NCBI RefSeq assembly: GCF_000812865.1
Contig: NZ_JSYL01000002.1
Span: 558,001-622,000 of the forward strand
Direction: 5' to 3'
From: Kaistella jeonii
Lineage (GTDB): Bacteria > Bacteroidota > Bacteroidia > Flavobacteriales > Weeksellaceae
DNA: 64,000 nt
Shown: in pieces, positions 53,615 through 63,455 of the stretch
Layout of the letters: every line of letters begins with the position of its first letter
Position numbering within the stretch: the first letter of the stretch is position 1
Notes under the pieces: generated by a model
The model's database searches: none
What the model saw: the letters and a program-made list of their open reading frames with translations, nothing else
Told to the model about the DNA's origin: nothing
Program-made: the position numbers and the translations under genes

Positions 53615-54349
53615 ATGGATAACTTTCAAGAATTTGAGCAACCGATCGGACCTCAGAAATCCTCCGGAGATATTATTTCCCACGCTTTCGAAATGTATAA
53701 AGGCGTTTTTCTCTACGCTCTTTTGGCAATGGTCATTTATATCCTTGCTTCCATTGTGATACGTGCTGTTACCGGTTTTGATTCAATGAGTTTCTCGGAG
53801 GAAATGCGATCTTCTCGTGGCAATTTTTCAGCAATGAATTTCTGGGCGATCCCAAGACTAGGAATTTATTCTGGACTTTCAGGATTGTTAGGAATTCTTG
53901 TAACTCCTCTTTTTGTAGGAATTATTTACATGGCGAATAAATATAATTTCAAACAACAGTTGCAGATCTCCGATTTATTTATTGGCTACAGACAGAACTT
54001 TGTTAACATTTTGATTTACACTTTGATATCAAATATTATTGTTGGGATTTCATTTGCAATGTGCGTTATCCCAGGATTCTTTGTTTTGCCTTTTTTTTTA
54101 TTGGGTTATCCTATTCTTTTATTTGAAAACGCAAGTTTTTCGGAAGCATTGAGCAAATCTTTTACAATTGCTAAAGAAAATTATGGAGTATTTCTTGGTG
54201 CTGCTTTCCTAGGATTTCTTATCAGTTTCGCGGGAGTATTTTTGTGTATAATTGGCCTTATTGCAACGATGCCGTTCATATTAATTGTTATGTATTCTAT
54301 TTATTGTGCGTTTTGCGGAAGACCGAGACCCCTTCATATTCCAGATTAA
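53615..54349 (+). CDS. Polytopic membrane protein, second of a tandem pair
   Basis: 244 residues with about five spans. A soluble N-terminus (MDNFQEFEQPIGPQKSSGDIISHAFEMYKG) precedes the spans, and LQISDLFIGYRQNFVNILIYTLI plus YPILLFENASFSEALSKSFTIAKENYGVF align with the corresponding parts of the upstream gene. The DUF975/glycerophosphodiester-phosphodiesterase-membrane-domain style is a possible distant match. Function is unknown. Confidence 0.8.
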   Translation: MDNFQEFEQPIGPQKSSGDIISHAFEMYKGVFLYALLAMVIYILASIVIRAVTGFDSMSFSEEMRSSRGNFSAMNFWAIPRLGIYSGLSGLLGILVTPLFVGIIYMANKYNFKQQLQISDLFIGYRQNFVNILIYTLISNIIVGISFAMCVIPGFFVLPFFLLGYPILLFENASFSEALSKSFTIAKENYGVFLGAAFLGFLISFAGVFLCIIGLIATMPFILIVMYSIYCAFCGRPRPLHIPD

Positions 54350-54379
54350 ATTTATATAAAAAATAAAGCAATTTTATTG

Positions 54380-54387
54380 TACTTTTG
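54380..54387 (+). promoter_or_regulatory. Candidate -7 box before the AI-2E-family transporter
   Basis: TACTTTTG, matching TAnnTTTG, 42 bp before the ATG at 54430. No -33 element recognised. Confidence 0.4.
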
Positions 54388-54429
54388 AAAACAATAGGAA
54401 TTTCTGTTGTTTTTTTTAAAACCTAGAGT

Positions 54430-55512
54430 ATGTCCAATTTAAAAGATCAGATTAGTGAAGTAAAAATAAAGCAGATTTTTCTTTTGCTGCTCATTATCGT
54501 TCTTGGAGGATTAATTTTCTTTAATCTATCCATGTTTATTCCTGCAGTTTTAGGAGCGATTACCCTATATATTATTACGAGAAAATACAATCTTTATTTG
54601 CAGGAAGTTAGGAACTGGAAACCTTGGATCGCTTCTTTAGTTATTATTTTGGGAACGCTGATCGTCTTGATTTTACCTATTTATTTCATAGCTGATTTAC
54701 TCGTAGAAAAACTAGGAAATGCAAATGCTTATATGACAAAGTTTAATGTTTTTGTGGATAAAATTCATGATTTCATTTACCAAAAAGTCAAAATTGATAT
54801 TTTAAGTAAAGAAAATATTGACAAATTGAAATCTACTGCGGGGAAATATTCTACGACCGCCTTGAGTTCTACATTTAATACTTTGACCGTAGTCGCTTCT
54901 ATGTATTTTATTCTTTATTTTATGTTGGAAAGACCTCGTCTTTTTGAAAGACTTCTTAAAAGTTCAGCACCTTTAAAAAGAGCAAACGTAACTTTACTAG
55001 GTCAAAAAATTCATAGAATGGTCATTGCAAATGCGATCGGAATTCCAGTAGTTGCTTTAGGACAAGGAATTGTCGCACTGATCGGCTATTTTATTTTTGG
55101 CGCACCAAGTGCCATTTTATTATTTGCATTAACTGCTATAACCGCTATGATTCCTATTGTAGGGGCAGGAATTATTTATATTCCAGTTTGTATTTTCATG
55201 ATTGCAGAAGGAAACGTCGGTGCCGGTTTAGGTTTAGCAGCTTATTGTCTAATTATAGTTGGTCTTACCGATAATTTAATGCGCTTTACTCTTTTGAAAA
55301 AATTAGAAAATATTCATCCTTTAAATACTGTTTTCGGAATTATTTTAGGTCTAAATATTTTTGGGTTTATGGGTCTGATTTTCGGGCCAATCCTAATTTC
55401 GATTACCGCAATGTTGATCCAGGTTTACCGAGACGAATTTGCTGATGATGACCACGAACTGATTTTACCAGAGTCAAATGAAATCGAAGAGAGAATAGAT
55501 TTATCAATTTAA
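54430..55512 (+). CDS. AI-2E family transporter (PerM-like)
   Basis: 360 residues with about seven or eight spans: a pair at about 15-50, one at 64-90, a long soluble segment (about 95-145), then further spans to about 340. The signature GIPVVALGQGIVALIGYFIFG and IPIVGAGIIYIPV stretches are typical of the family. Members include AI-2 exporters and sodium/proton antiporters; most have no assigned substrate, so the name should not be read as proof of AI-2 export. The acidic C-terminus (ESNEIEERIDLSI) is cytoplasmic. Confidence 0.88.
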   Translation: MSNLKDQISEVKIKQIFLLLLIIVLGGLIFFNLSMFIPAVLGAITLYIITRKYNLYLQEVRNWKPWIASLVIILGTLIVLILPIYFIADLLVEKLGNANAYMTKFNVFVDKIHDFIYQKVKIDILSKENIDKLKSTAGKYSTTALSSTFNTLTVVASMYFILYFMLERPRLFERLLKSSAPLKRANVTLLGQKIHRMVIANAIGIPVVALGQGIVALIGYFIFGAPSAILLFALTAITAMIPIVGAGIIYIPVCIFMIAEGNVGAGLGLAAYCLIIVGLTDNLMRFTLLKKLENIHPLNTVFGIILGLNIFGFMGLIFGPILISITAMLIQVYRDEFADDDHELILPESNEIEERIDLSI

Positions 55513-55527
55513 GAGAAAAATTTTAAA

Positions 55528-55791
55528 ATGACAGAAGGTTTAAATCCAGAAATATTACAGGAAATCTGTAAAGTTGAAATGCCTTTTGGAAAACATAAGG
55601 GAACTGTTTTAGCGAATTTACCCATCAGTTACCTCGAATGGTTTCAACGACAGGGAATGCCGCCAGGAAAATTGGGAATGCAGCTTTCTACTATTTATGA
55701 AATAAAAATGAATGGTTTAATGGATCTTTTAACTCCAATTCGTGGGAAAGTTCAACAAGAAAAACCTAAAAATAAAATTTACAAATTTTAA
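55528..55791 (+). CDS. DUF3820 family protein
   Basis: 87 residues. The DUF3820 core MPFGKHKGTVLANLPISYLEWF (residues 19-40) is clear, followed by QRQGMPPGKLG. The family is small and cytoplasmic; a link to quorum-sensing-regulated virulence has been claimed for a Pseudomonas member, and the fold resembles exonuclease-associated domains. It lies 15 bp after the transporter and is likely cotranscribed. Confidence 0.87.
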   Translation: MTEGLNPEILQEICKVEMPFGKHKGTVLANLPISYLEWFQRQGMPPGKLGMQLSTIYEIKMNGLMDLLTPIRGKVQQEKPKNKIYKF

Positions 55792-55793
55792 AA

Positions 55794-56066
55794 GTGCAAA
55801 AGTTAAAAAAATATTTTATTCCTATTTTATCAGGATTAATATTGATTTTTAATTTTTGGTATATTTTTGAACTGTTCCGTGGATTCAGTTATATAAAAGA
55901 AATTAGAGCAAATGTTGATTTGTTAGAAAAATATATTTGGATTAATTTAAATATTTCTATTTTCTTAATTATTTGTAACTCCTTCTTTATCGCATTTTTA
56001 TCTTTAATGAGTTGCACCAAAATTCTAACATATTTTAAAAATAAATATAGCTTTTTTAAGGAGTAA
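55794..56066 (+). CDS. Small two-span membrane protein
   Basis: 90 residues from a GTG start 2 bp after the previous stop. Two membrane segments (about 9-29 and 48-72) with a short charged loop between them, and a Lys/Phe-rich tail. No family is recognised. Its tight spacing to the DUF3820 gene supports cotranscription. Its 3' end overlaps the convergent GlcG-like gene by 11 bp. Lack of an ATG leaves some doubt. Confidence 0.6.
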   Translation: MQKLKKYFIPILSGLILIFNFWYIFELFRGFSYIKEIRANVDLLEKYIWINLNISIFLIICNSFFIAFLSLMSCTKILTYFKNKYSFFKE

Positions 56067-56553
56067 TTTTAAATCCTGAGTTTTCAGCGGCTTTTACAGC
56101 AATATTGTGGTCATTTTCTCCGCCGCCACCACCGGAAATACCGATTCCACCAACAAGAATTCCATCTTTAAAAATAGGCGTTCCTCCTCCTAACAAAAGA
56201 AGTTCAGGTAACGTATTTAAATTTTTTGCGTCTGTGCTTTTCTCAGCATTTTGCATCAAAATATAACTTGGCGTTTTTGTAGATAATGAAGTGTATGCTT
56301 TTCTGCGCGAAGCTTCTGTATTATGGGGACCAACATTATCACCTTTCAGTAATAACAAGGTAACTCCAGAAGAATTTAAAACTGCTATCGAAACATTTTT
56401 ATTTAATTTCTGTGCTTCCAAATTAGCTTGTTTTACCAATTGCATGGCACCTTCCTGTGTTAAATCAAAAGATTTTGAAACCGTCTGAGCGGATAAGAAA
56501 GAAGTGAAAATTAAAAATAATACTAATCCTGTTATTTTTTTAATACGAATCAT
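56056..56553 (-). CDS. Secreted GlcG/HbpS-family (DUF336) protein
   Basis: 165 residues with a signal peptide (1-22, ending LSAQ). The heme-binding GlcG/HbpS fold is visible: LTQEGAMQLVKQANLEAQKLN, VSIAVLNSSGVTLLLLKGDN, SRRKAYTSLSTKTPS and the C-terminal GGTPIFKDGILVGGIGISGGGGGENDHNIAVKAAE. Family members bind haem or small ligands; a periplasmic haem-related role would fit the cytochrome-rich context, but that is inference. Confidence 0.88.
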   Translation of the reverse strand: MIRIKKITGLVLFLIFTSFLSAQTVSKSFDLTQEGAMQLVKQANLEAQKLNKNVSIAVLNSSGVTLLLLKGDNVGPHNTEASRRKAYTSLSTKTPSYILMQNAEKSTDAKNLNTLPELLLLGGGTPIFKDGILVGGIGISGGGGGENDHNIAVKAAENSGFKITP

Positions 56554-56594
56554 AAAGATAATTTTTTATAAATTTAATAATAATGAAAATTGTG

Positions 56595-58586
<1,992 letters not shown>

Positions 58587-58590
58587 GGTG

Positions 58591-58598
58591 CAAAAATA
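58591..58598 (-). promoter_or_regulatory. Candidate -7 box directly before uvrB (leaderless?)
   Basis: TATTTTTG on the minus strand, 4 bp from the ATG. If used, transcription would start at or next to the start codon. No -33 TTTG is seen. Confidence 0.4.
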
Positions 58599-58690
58599 AG
58601 GAAATTAAAACACTGAATTCTATTTGTTTATAGTACGCTTTAATAGAAACGTTCTATTAAATTTAAAAAAATGATTAAACCAAGAAATAT

Positions 58691-58745
58691 AAAAATACAA
58701 TAAAGCCAATCTCTATTCGATTAAGATTGGCTTTATTGTATTTTT
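58691..58745 (-). terminator. Long perfect hairpin terminator after the M56-TonB gene
   Basis: A 22-bp perfect stem (58691-58712 with 58724-58745) around an 11-nt loop, with its own A/T-rich flanks, between the M56 stop and uvrB. Confidence 0.85.
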
Positions 58746-58795
58746 TCGTTGCACTTCTACAGCAGCATCTACGAGCGTATGAATAGCTTAAAAAA

Positions 58796-60178
58796 TTACT
58801 TTTTAATTTCGGGCGCTGCAAATTGCATGGTCAGTGGAATATAAAAAACAGTTTCCTTCGGAATTCCTTTTTCTGTGGCGGGAATCCAAACTTTATCTTC
58901 ATTTGCAATTTTCATCGCGCGTTCAGCTTCTTTATTAAATACCTCATTATCTCCTTTTGCTACAATATTAATTACTTTTCCTTCCGCATTGATCGTTAAA
59001 TTGAGCGACGATTTTAGTAATCCTTCATTGCCTGTTAAAACGGAAGTGTCAAAATTATTGTTTAAACTACTTCTCAATTTATTGATCCCTCCTGGAAATT
59101 CAGCAATGGTTTGTCCAACTTTACTTGGCGGTGGCGGTGGCGGCGGCGGCCCGTCATTTTCATTTTTGCCTACAAATTTTGGTTTAATGGTATCTAATTT
59201 TATGTGGATTGCTTTGCCGGAATTTTTAAAAGCTTTTAAAATCTCCTTTTCTTCTATAGTTGCATTCTCGATACTTAATGGAATGGCAACATCTTGTTTT
59301 ACTTTTAAAGTTTTTTCTTTAGAATTTTGCGCCTCCACTTTTCTGGAGAATAATAGAAATAAAATCGCGATCAAAGGAAGTACGCTTAATTTCTTTGCTA
59401 AAGAAAATCTCGAATTTTTAGTGGTCATCATAATAAATCTTTTTTTGGTGTTATTAAAATTAAATTGGTGAGTAAATTGAAATTTTTGAGTAAAAGCGAT
59501 CTCATTTAAGATCAAGTTTTGATAATTTTTTACATCGAAATCATTTTCCAGAACATATTCATCTGCCTGAAATTCATGATTGGTGATCATAGCTTTTTTT
59601 ATGGGAAATAAAGCAGGATTAAACCAGGAAAATATTTTAAGGATTTCAACAAACAAAATATCAAAACTATGTTTTTCGTCGACATGGAATTTTTCGTGCA
59701 AGAATATTCTTTCATCAATTCCGTTTTCAGCCACATGATTTTTACTCAAATAAATAGTTCCTAAAAAACTGAAAGGTGAAATCCTATGATCTACTAAAAA
59801 TATTTGATGCCCTTTATATTCTATTTTATTTCCTTTTAATAAACTAAGTTTGAGAAGGCTAAATAAAAATTTGAGCAGAAAAAAGAGTGTTATTAAAATA
59901 TAAGTCCAGACTACGATTTGAGTCAAATCTAAAGTTTGGGCGGATAAGATTGTTTGATTTTGAAATTCCTGTGTCGAATTGCCAAAAATTAAATTTCCGG
60001 CTTTTGTTTGATTGGTAGCAACATTCAATTTAATGAATGGAATACAGTATGCAAAAATCAAAGACGATAAGAGGAAAACTCTGTTGAATTTAAAGGTGCG
60101 CTGTTTCTCCAAAAACAAATAGTAAAATCCAAGGAGTAAACCGGAGCAAATGACGATTTTGAAAATTAGAAGTATCAT
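58796..60178 (-). CDS. BlaR1-like M56 metallopeptidase with C-terminal TonB domain
   Basis: 460 residues. N-terminal spans (about 2-22, 33-52, 85-110) and the M56 zinc site HEKFH (161-165) with NHEFQAD (His201, Asp206). A further span (about 268-284) leads to a periplasmic part with a Pro-rich GPPPPPPPPS linker (about 343-352) and a TonB C-terminal domain (about 365-455). It differs from staphylococcal BlaR1/MecR1, which end in a penicillin-binding sensor. It lies 3 bp after blaI, so proteolytic relief of that repressor is the likely role; the signal is unknown. Confidence 0.9.
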   Translation of the reverse strand: MILLIFKIVICSGLLLGFYYLFLEKQRTFKFNRVFLLSSLIFAYCIPFIKLNVATNQTKAGNLIFGNSTQEFQNQTILSAQTLDLTQIVVWTYILITLFFLLKFLFSLLKLSLLKGNKIEYKGHQIFLVDHRISPFSFLGTIYLSKNHVAENGIDERIFLHEKFHVDEKHSFDILFVEILKIFSWFNPALFPIKKAMITNHEFQADEYVLENDFDVKNYQNLILNEIAFTQKFQFTHQFNFNNTKKRFIMMTTKNSRFSLAKKLSVLPLIAILFLLFSRKVEAQNSKEKTLKVKQDVAIPLSIENATIEEKEILKAFKNSGKAIHIKLDTIKPKFVGKNENDGPPPPPPPPSKVGQTIAEFPGGINKLRSSLNNNFDTSVLTGNEGLLKSSLNLTINAEGKVINIVAKGDNEVFNKEAERAMKIANEDKVWIPATEKGIPKETVFYIPLTMQFAAPEIKK

Positions 60179-60181
60179 TTT

Positions 60182-60550
60182 TTAGTCTTTTATTTGATTA
60201 TCAATAATATCCCGAAGTTCCTTAAGTTCTTTCTGACTCAACTTAGAATTTGCCGTAAAAAAGGAAGCAAACTGTGAGACAGAACTGTTGAAAAAACGAT
60301 CAATCATAGAAGTCATTTCGTGATTGAAATAGTCTTCTTTTTCCACTTTTGGAAAATACTGCCGGGAATTCCCGAAAGTTTTATATCCTACTGAATTTTT
60401 GTTTTGCATTCTCTTAAGCAATGTTGCAACCGTAGTTGAAGCCGGTTTTGGATCTGGGAAAACCTCCAGAATATCTTTCATAAAAGCAGATTTATGCTCC
60501 CATAAAATTTCCATTATTTCTTTTTCTGCTTCCGTTAATTTAGTTTTCAT
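60182..60550 (-). CDS. BlaI/MecI-family transcriptional repressor
   Basis: 122 residues. Winged helix-turn-helix with LTEAEKEIMEILWEHKSAFMKDILE (5-29) and PKPASTTVATLLKRMQNKN recognition region (33-51), then a helical dimerisation tail. Family members bind TACAnnTGTA operators and are inactivated by cleavage through a cognate M56 protease, encoded here immediately downstream. A matching palindrome lies 20 bp before the start. It probably represses its own operon and perhaps the divergent sugar dehydrogenase gene. Confidence 0.93.
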   Translation of the reverse strand: MKTKLTEAEKEIMEILWEHKSAFMKDILEVFPDPKPASTTVATLLKRMQNKNSVGYKTFGNSRQYFPKVEKEDYFNHEMTSMIDRFFNSSVSQFASFFTANSKLSQKELKELRDIIDNQIKD

Positions 60551-60569
60551 ATCTACAAATTAAAAGTTT

Positions 60570-60587
60570 ATTCTACAAATGTAGAAT
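60570..60587 (-). promoter_or_regulatory. BlaI-type operator overlapping the promoter
   Basis: Perfect inverted repeat ATTCTACA-AA-TGTAGAAT containing the BlaI/MecI core TACAAATGTA (60574-60583). On the minus strand the same bases hold the -7 box TACATTTG (60583-60576), with TTTG (60606-60603) 19 bp upstream as the -33 box. A bound repressor would cover the promoter. Confidence 0.75.
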
Positions 60588-60685
60588 TAAAATTTAAAAT
60601 GACAAACGTTTTTCTAATTTTATTTTTATTTGACATGAAGGAATGTTTTTTGATATTAATACTATTGCGAAAAATGAATATTACT

Positions 60686-61927
60686 ATGAAAAATATAATC
60701 AAAACTTCTTTTTTATTGATCAGTTTAATAAGCATTATTTCCTGCACCGGAAATTCTGCAAAAGCTGAAGCTCAAAATAATATCATTCTTGAAAATGGAA
60801 AACTTCCAAATCCCGAGACGGCTGATAAAAATTCCCCGGAATATAAATCTGCGTTTGCTGGTCAAACCAGAATTCAGGGAGTTAAAACTAAAACCGCGTA
60901 TATAGTTAAGATCATTAATAAAGATTTAGAAAAACCCTGGGGAATTGTAAATCTTCCGGATGGTCGATTTTTAATTACGTCGAAATCAGGTTATATGAAT
61001 ATTGTTTCAGCGGACGGTAAAACAATCTCAAAAGTAGAAGGTTCCCCTAAAGTGGATGACAAAGGACAAGGCGGTTTACTGGATGTTGCTCTTGATCCGG
61101 ATTTTAAAAATAACAGAATGATCTATTTTAGTTTTTCTGAACCTGTTGCCAACGGAAATAATACAGCGGTTGGAAAAGGCAGACTTTCAAATGACGAGAA
61201 AAAAATTGAAGATCCTGTGACCATATTTCACGCAACACCAAGTTATGATGGTAAGCTGCATTATGGAAGTCGCTTGATTTTTGACAAAGACGGAAATCTT
61301 TTTGTAAGTACAGGAGAACGTTCAGATTTGGAAACGAGACCTTTAGCACAAAATACAATGGCTTATTTGGGTAAAGTTTTAAAAATAACGAAGGACGGAA
61401 AACCTGCGCCAGGAAATCCGTTCATCGGGAATTCTAAATATAAACCCGAAATTTATTCGTTCGGTCACCGAAATCCACAAGGTTTGGCGATGGATGAAAA
61501 AGGGCAGCTTTGGGAAGCAGAAATGGGTCCGAAAGGTGGCGATGAAGTTAACCTCATCAATCCCGGAAAAAATTACGGATGGGCCGAAGTAACCTACGGA
61601 ATCGAATACAGCGGTAAAAAAGTCGGAGCAGGAATTCAGCAAAAAGAAGGAACGGAGCAACCTGTTTATTATTGGGATCCCTCAATATCTATGAGCGGAA
61701 TTACATTCTATACAGGAAACATCAATGAATGGAAAAACAATTTATTTCTAGGTTGTTTAAGCGGAGAGAAAATCATCCGTTTGGTGATTGAAAACGATAA
61801 AGTGGTTGGTGAAGAATGGCTTTTGGAAGATCAGAAAGAAAGATTCCGCGATGTTTTAAATGGACAGGATGGAAATTTATACGGAATTACAGATACTGGA
61901 AAACTTTATAAAATTTCCAAAAAATAA
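60686..61927 (+). CDS. PQQ-dependent aldose sugar dehydrogenase-like lipoprotein
   Basis: 413 residues from the ATG at 60686, which starts a lipoprotein signal (lipobox SIISC, Cys20); Met at 60674 is an alternative, and the longer frame from 60599 would overlap the operator region. The six-bladed propeller shows LEKPWGIVNLPDGRFLIT, LDVALDPDF, HYGSRLIFD, FGHRNPQGLAMD and GDEVNLINPGKNYGWAEVTYG motifs of the GSDH/Asd family, which oxidise aldoses with PQQ. No PQQ synthesis genes are in view. It is divergent from the BlaI repressor and could share its operator. Confidence 0.9.
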   Translation: MKNIIKTSFLLISLISIISCTGNSAKAEAQNNIILENGKLPNPETADKNSPEYKSAFAGQTRIQGVKTKTAYIVKIINKDLEKPWGIVNLPDGRFLITSKSGYMNIVSADGKTISKVEGSPKVDDKGQGGLLDVALDPDFKNNRMIYFSFSEPVANGNNTAVGKGRLSNDEKKIEDPVTIFHATPSYDGKLHYGSRLIFDKDGNLFVSTGERSDLETRPLAQNTMAYLGKVLKITKDGKPAPGNPFIGNSKYKPEIYSFGHRNPQGLAMDEKGQLWEAEMGPKGGDEVNLINPGKNYGWAEVTYGIEYSGKKVGAGIQQKEGTEQPVYYWDPSISMSGITFYTGNINEWKNNLFLGCLSGEKIIRLVIENDKVVGEEWLLEDQKERFRDVLNGQDGNLYGITDTGKLYKISKK

Positions 61928-61961
61928 GAAATTTGAACAGTGGAAATCGATTAGTAGAAAA

Positions 61962-62471
61962 TTAATCCTTTAAGTAGACCAATTCATCGCCAAAATCATC
62001 ATCTACCTTTTCTAAAATTTTCGCGGTTTTGGTTTTCTGCTTCAACTTTTCTACGAAGAAGCTCGTCTCAAAAAATTGCCGGTGAATCCCGGGAAGAAGT
62101 TCTTTAAAAAGATTCATTCCTACTTGATTATTGTGCAGATCCATCTTGGTTTCAAGCGGTTGATTAGGGAAAAGTTGCTCGTGAAGATCAGTCATTTTCT
62201 TGGAATAATCCAAAGCTTTTTGGGGTGAAGAAATTTTGCTGCAATACATGGTAATCAAACAGGTCCAAAGCGAATGACGAAAAGCATTGCCAATTCCATT
62301 GTTAGAATGGGTTTTTGAAAAGTGCTTTTGAGCCAGGGAAAAACTTTTGAGAGTCGCATAAAATCCCATTATCGAAAATAAGGGATGCGAAAATACTAAT
62401 CGCAAAAGTTTTAGTATTTTCTCGAAACTTAAGGATTGTAAAGCATTAAATATTATTTGAATATTCCTCAT
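61962..62471 (-). CDS. DUF6973-like protein
   Basis: 169 residues from the ATG at 62471. A longer frame to 62492 begins inside the accD terminator and is rejected. Recognisable elements are GNAFRHSLWTCLIT (about residues 60-73), LHEQLFP, and MDLHNNQVGMNLF, in which His and Asn positions are those conserved in DUF6973. The fold resembles phospholipase- or peptidase-like helical proteins, but no activity is known. There is no signal peptide. Confidence 0.78.
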   Translation of the reverse strand: MRNIQIIFNALQSLSFEKILKLLRLVFSHPLFSIMGFYATLKSFSLAQKHFSKTHSNNGIGNAFRHSLWTCLITMYCSKISSPQKALDYSKKMTDLHEQLFPNQPLETKMDLHNNQVGMNLFKELLPGIHRQFFETSFFVEKLKQKTKTAKILEKVDDDFGDELVYLKD

Positions 62472-62506
62472 AAAAAAGAAATCCCACCTCAATTGAGGTG
62501 AGATTT
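62472..62506 (-). terminator. Terminator after accD
   Basis: Stem of 13 bp with one mismatch (62479-62492 with 62493-62506; palindromic core CACCTCAATTGAGGTG), followed on the minus strand by six T. Confidence 0.82.
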
Positions 62507-62525
62507 TTCAGTTAGTTATATTTTT

Positions 62526-63377
62526 CTAAGAATGAACCAAAAGATTCACTGTTTTAGAAATCTTGTCTTTAATTTCAGTTCGTTTTACAATAAAATCTAC
62601 AAAACCTTTCTCCTGCAAGAACTCTGACGTTTGAAAACCTTCCGGTAAATCTTTACCGATCGTCTCACGAATAACTCTTGGACCAGCAAAACCGATCAAA
62701 GCTCCCGGTTCAGCCACGATAATATCTGCAGTCATTGCAAATGAGGCGGTAATTCCACCAAAAGTTGGATCACACAAATAAGCGATATAGAGAAGTCCAG
62801 CTTCTGAAAGTTGCGCTAATTTTGACTGAACTTTTGCCAACTGCATCAATGAATAAGTTGCTTCCTGCATTCTCGCTCCACCCGATTGACAAATAATCAT
62901 GTAAGGAAGTTTATGTTTGATACAATAATCAACTGCTCTACGAATTTTTTCGCCCATCACAGATCCTAAAGATCCACCGATAAAACTAAAATCCATACAA
63001 GAAATTACCATTTCGGTTCCGTTAACGGTTCCTACTGCATTTCTGATCGAATCGGTCAATTTTGTTTTAGCTTTCACTTCTTTCAAACGGTCTGTATAAG
63101 ACTTGGTATCTTTGAAATTCAACATATCCACACTTTCTACATCAGCGTCAAGTTCGGTATATTTATTTTCATCGAAAAGAATCGAAAAGAATTCACGACT
63201 ACCGATTCTCACATGAAAACCGTCTTCCGGAGAAACGTAATTATTGGCTTTCAGTTCTTCATGCTCAATAACTTTTCCCGTCGGAGTTTGATGCCAAAGT
63301 CCTTTTGGTACATCTTTTTTATTCTCCGTAGAAGTAGTTATATTCTGTGTTTTTCTTTTAAACCAGTCGAATGCCAT
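62526..63377 (-). CDS. accD: Acetyl-CoA carboxylase carboxyltransferase beta subunit without zinc-finger cysteines
   Basis: 283 residues. The crotonase-like carboxyltransferase fold is intact ([59 protein letters not shown]). With AccA it transfers CO2 from carboxybiotin to acetyl-CoA in the first step of fatty acid synthesis. The N-terminal zinc ribbon, normally two CxxC pairs, reads HQTPTGKVI (29-37) and YVSPEDGFH (47-55), so all four Cys are replaced. It lies downstream of the aldolase gene. Confidence 0.95.
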   Translation of the reverse strand: MAFDWFKRKTQNITTSTENKKDVPKGLWHQTPTGKVIEHEELKANNYVSPEDGFHVRIGSREFFSILFDENKYTELDADVESVDMLNFKDTKSYTDRLKEVKAKTKLTDSIRNAVGTVNGTEMVISCMDFSFIGGSLGSVMGEKIRRAVDYCIKHKLPYMIICQSGGARMQEATYSLMQLAKVQSKLAQLSEAGLLYIAYLCDPTFGGITASFAMTADIIVAEPGALIGFAGPRVIRETIGKDLPEGFQTSEFLQEKGFVDFIVKRTEIKDKISKTVNLLVHS

Positions 63378-63387
63378 GTTTTTCTAA

Positions 63388-63449
63388 ATTTTAGATTTTA
63401 GATTTTAGATTAAAAACGTTCTATTAATTTAGAATTTATAATCTAAAAT
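63388..63449. repeat. ATTTTAG heptamer repeats with inverted copy
   Basis: Three tandem ATTTTAG units (63388-63408); ATTTTAGATT (63402-63411) can pair with AATCTAAAAT (63440-63449). It lies between fba and accD. Confidence 0.6.
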
Positions 63450-63455
63450 TTATAA

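Noticed and set aside
52823..54349. Beta-carotene 15,15'-monooxygenase, a name often attached to such membrane proteins
   Set aside because: No iron-binding histidines or oxygenase motifs; the similarity is only in hydrophobic segments.
58875..59471. A 198-codon frame on the plus strand opposite the M56-TonB gene
   Set aside because: It mirrors the coding strand of a clear gene; its poly-Gly tract is the complement of the poly-Pro linker.
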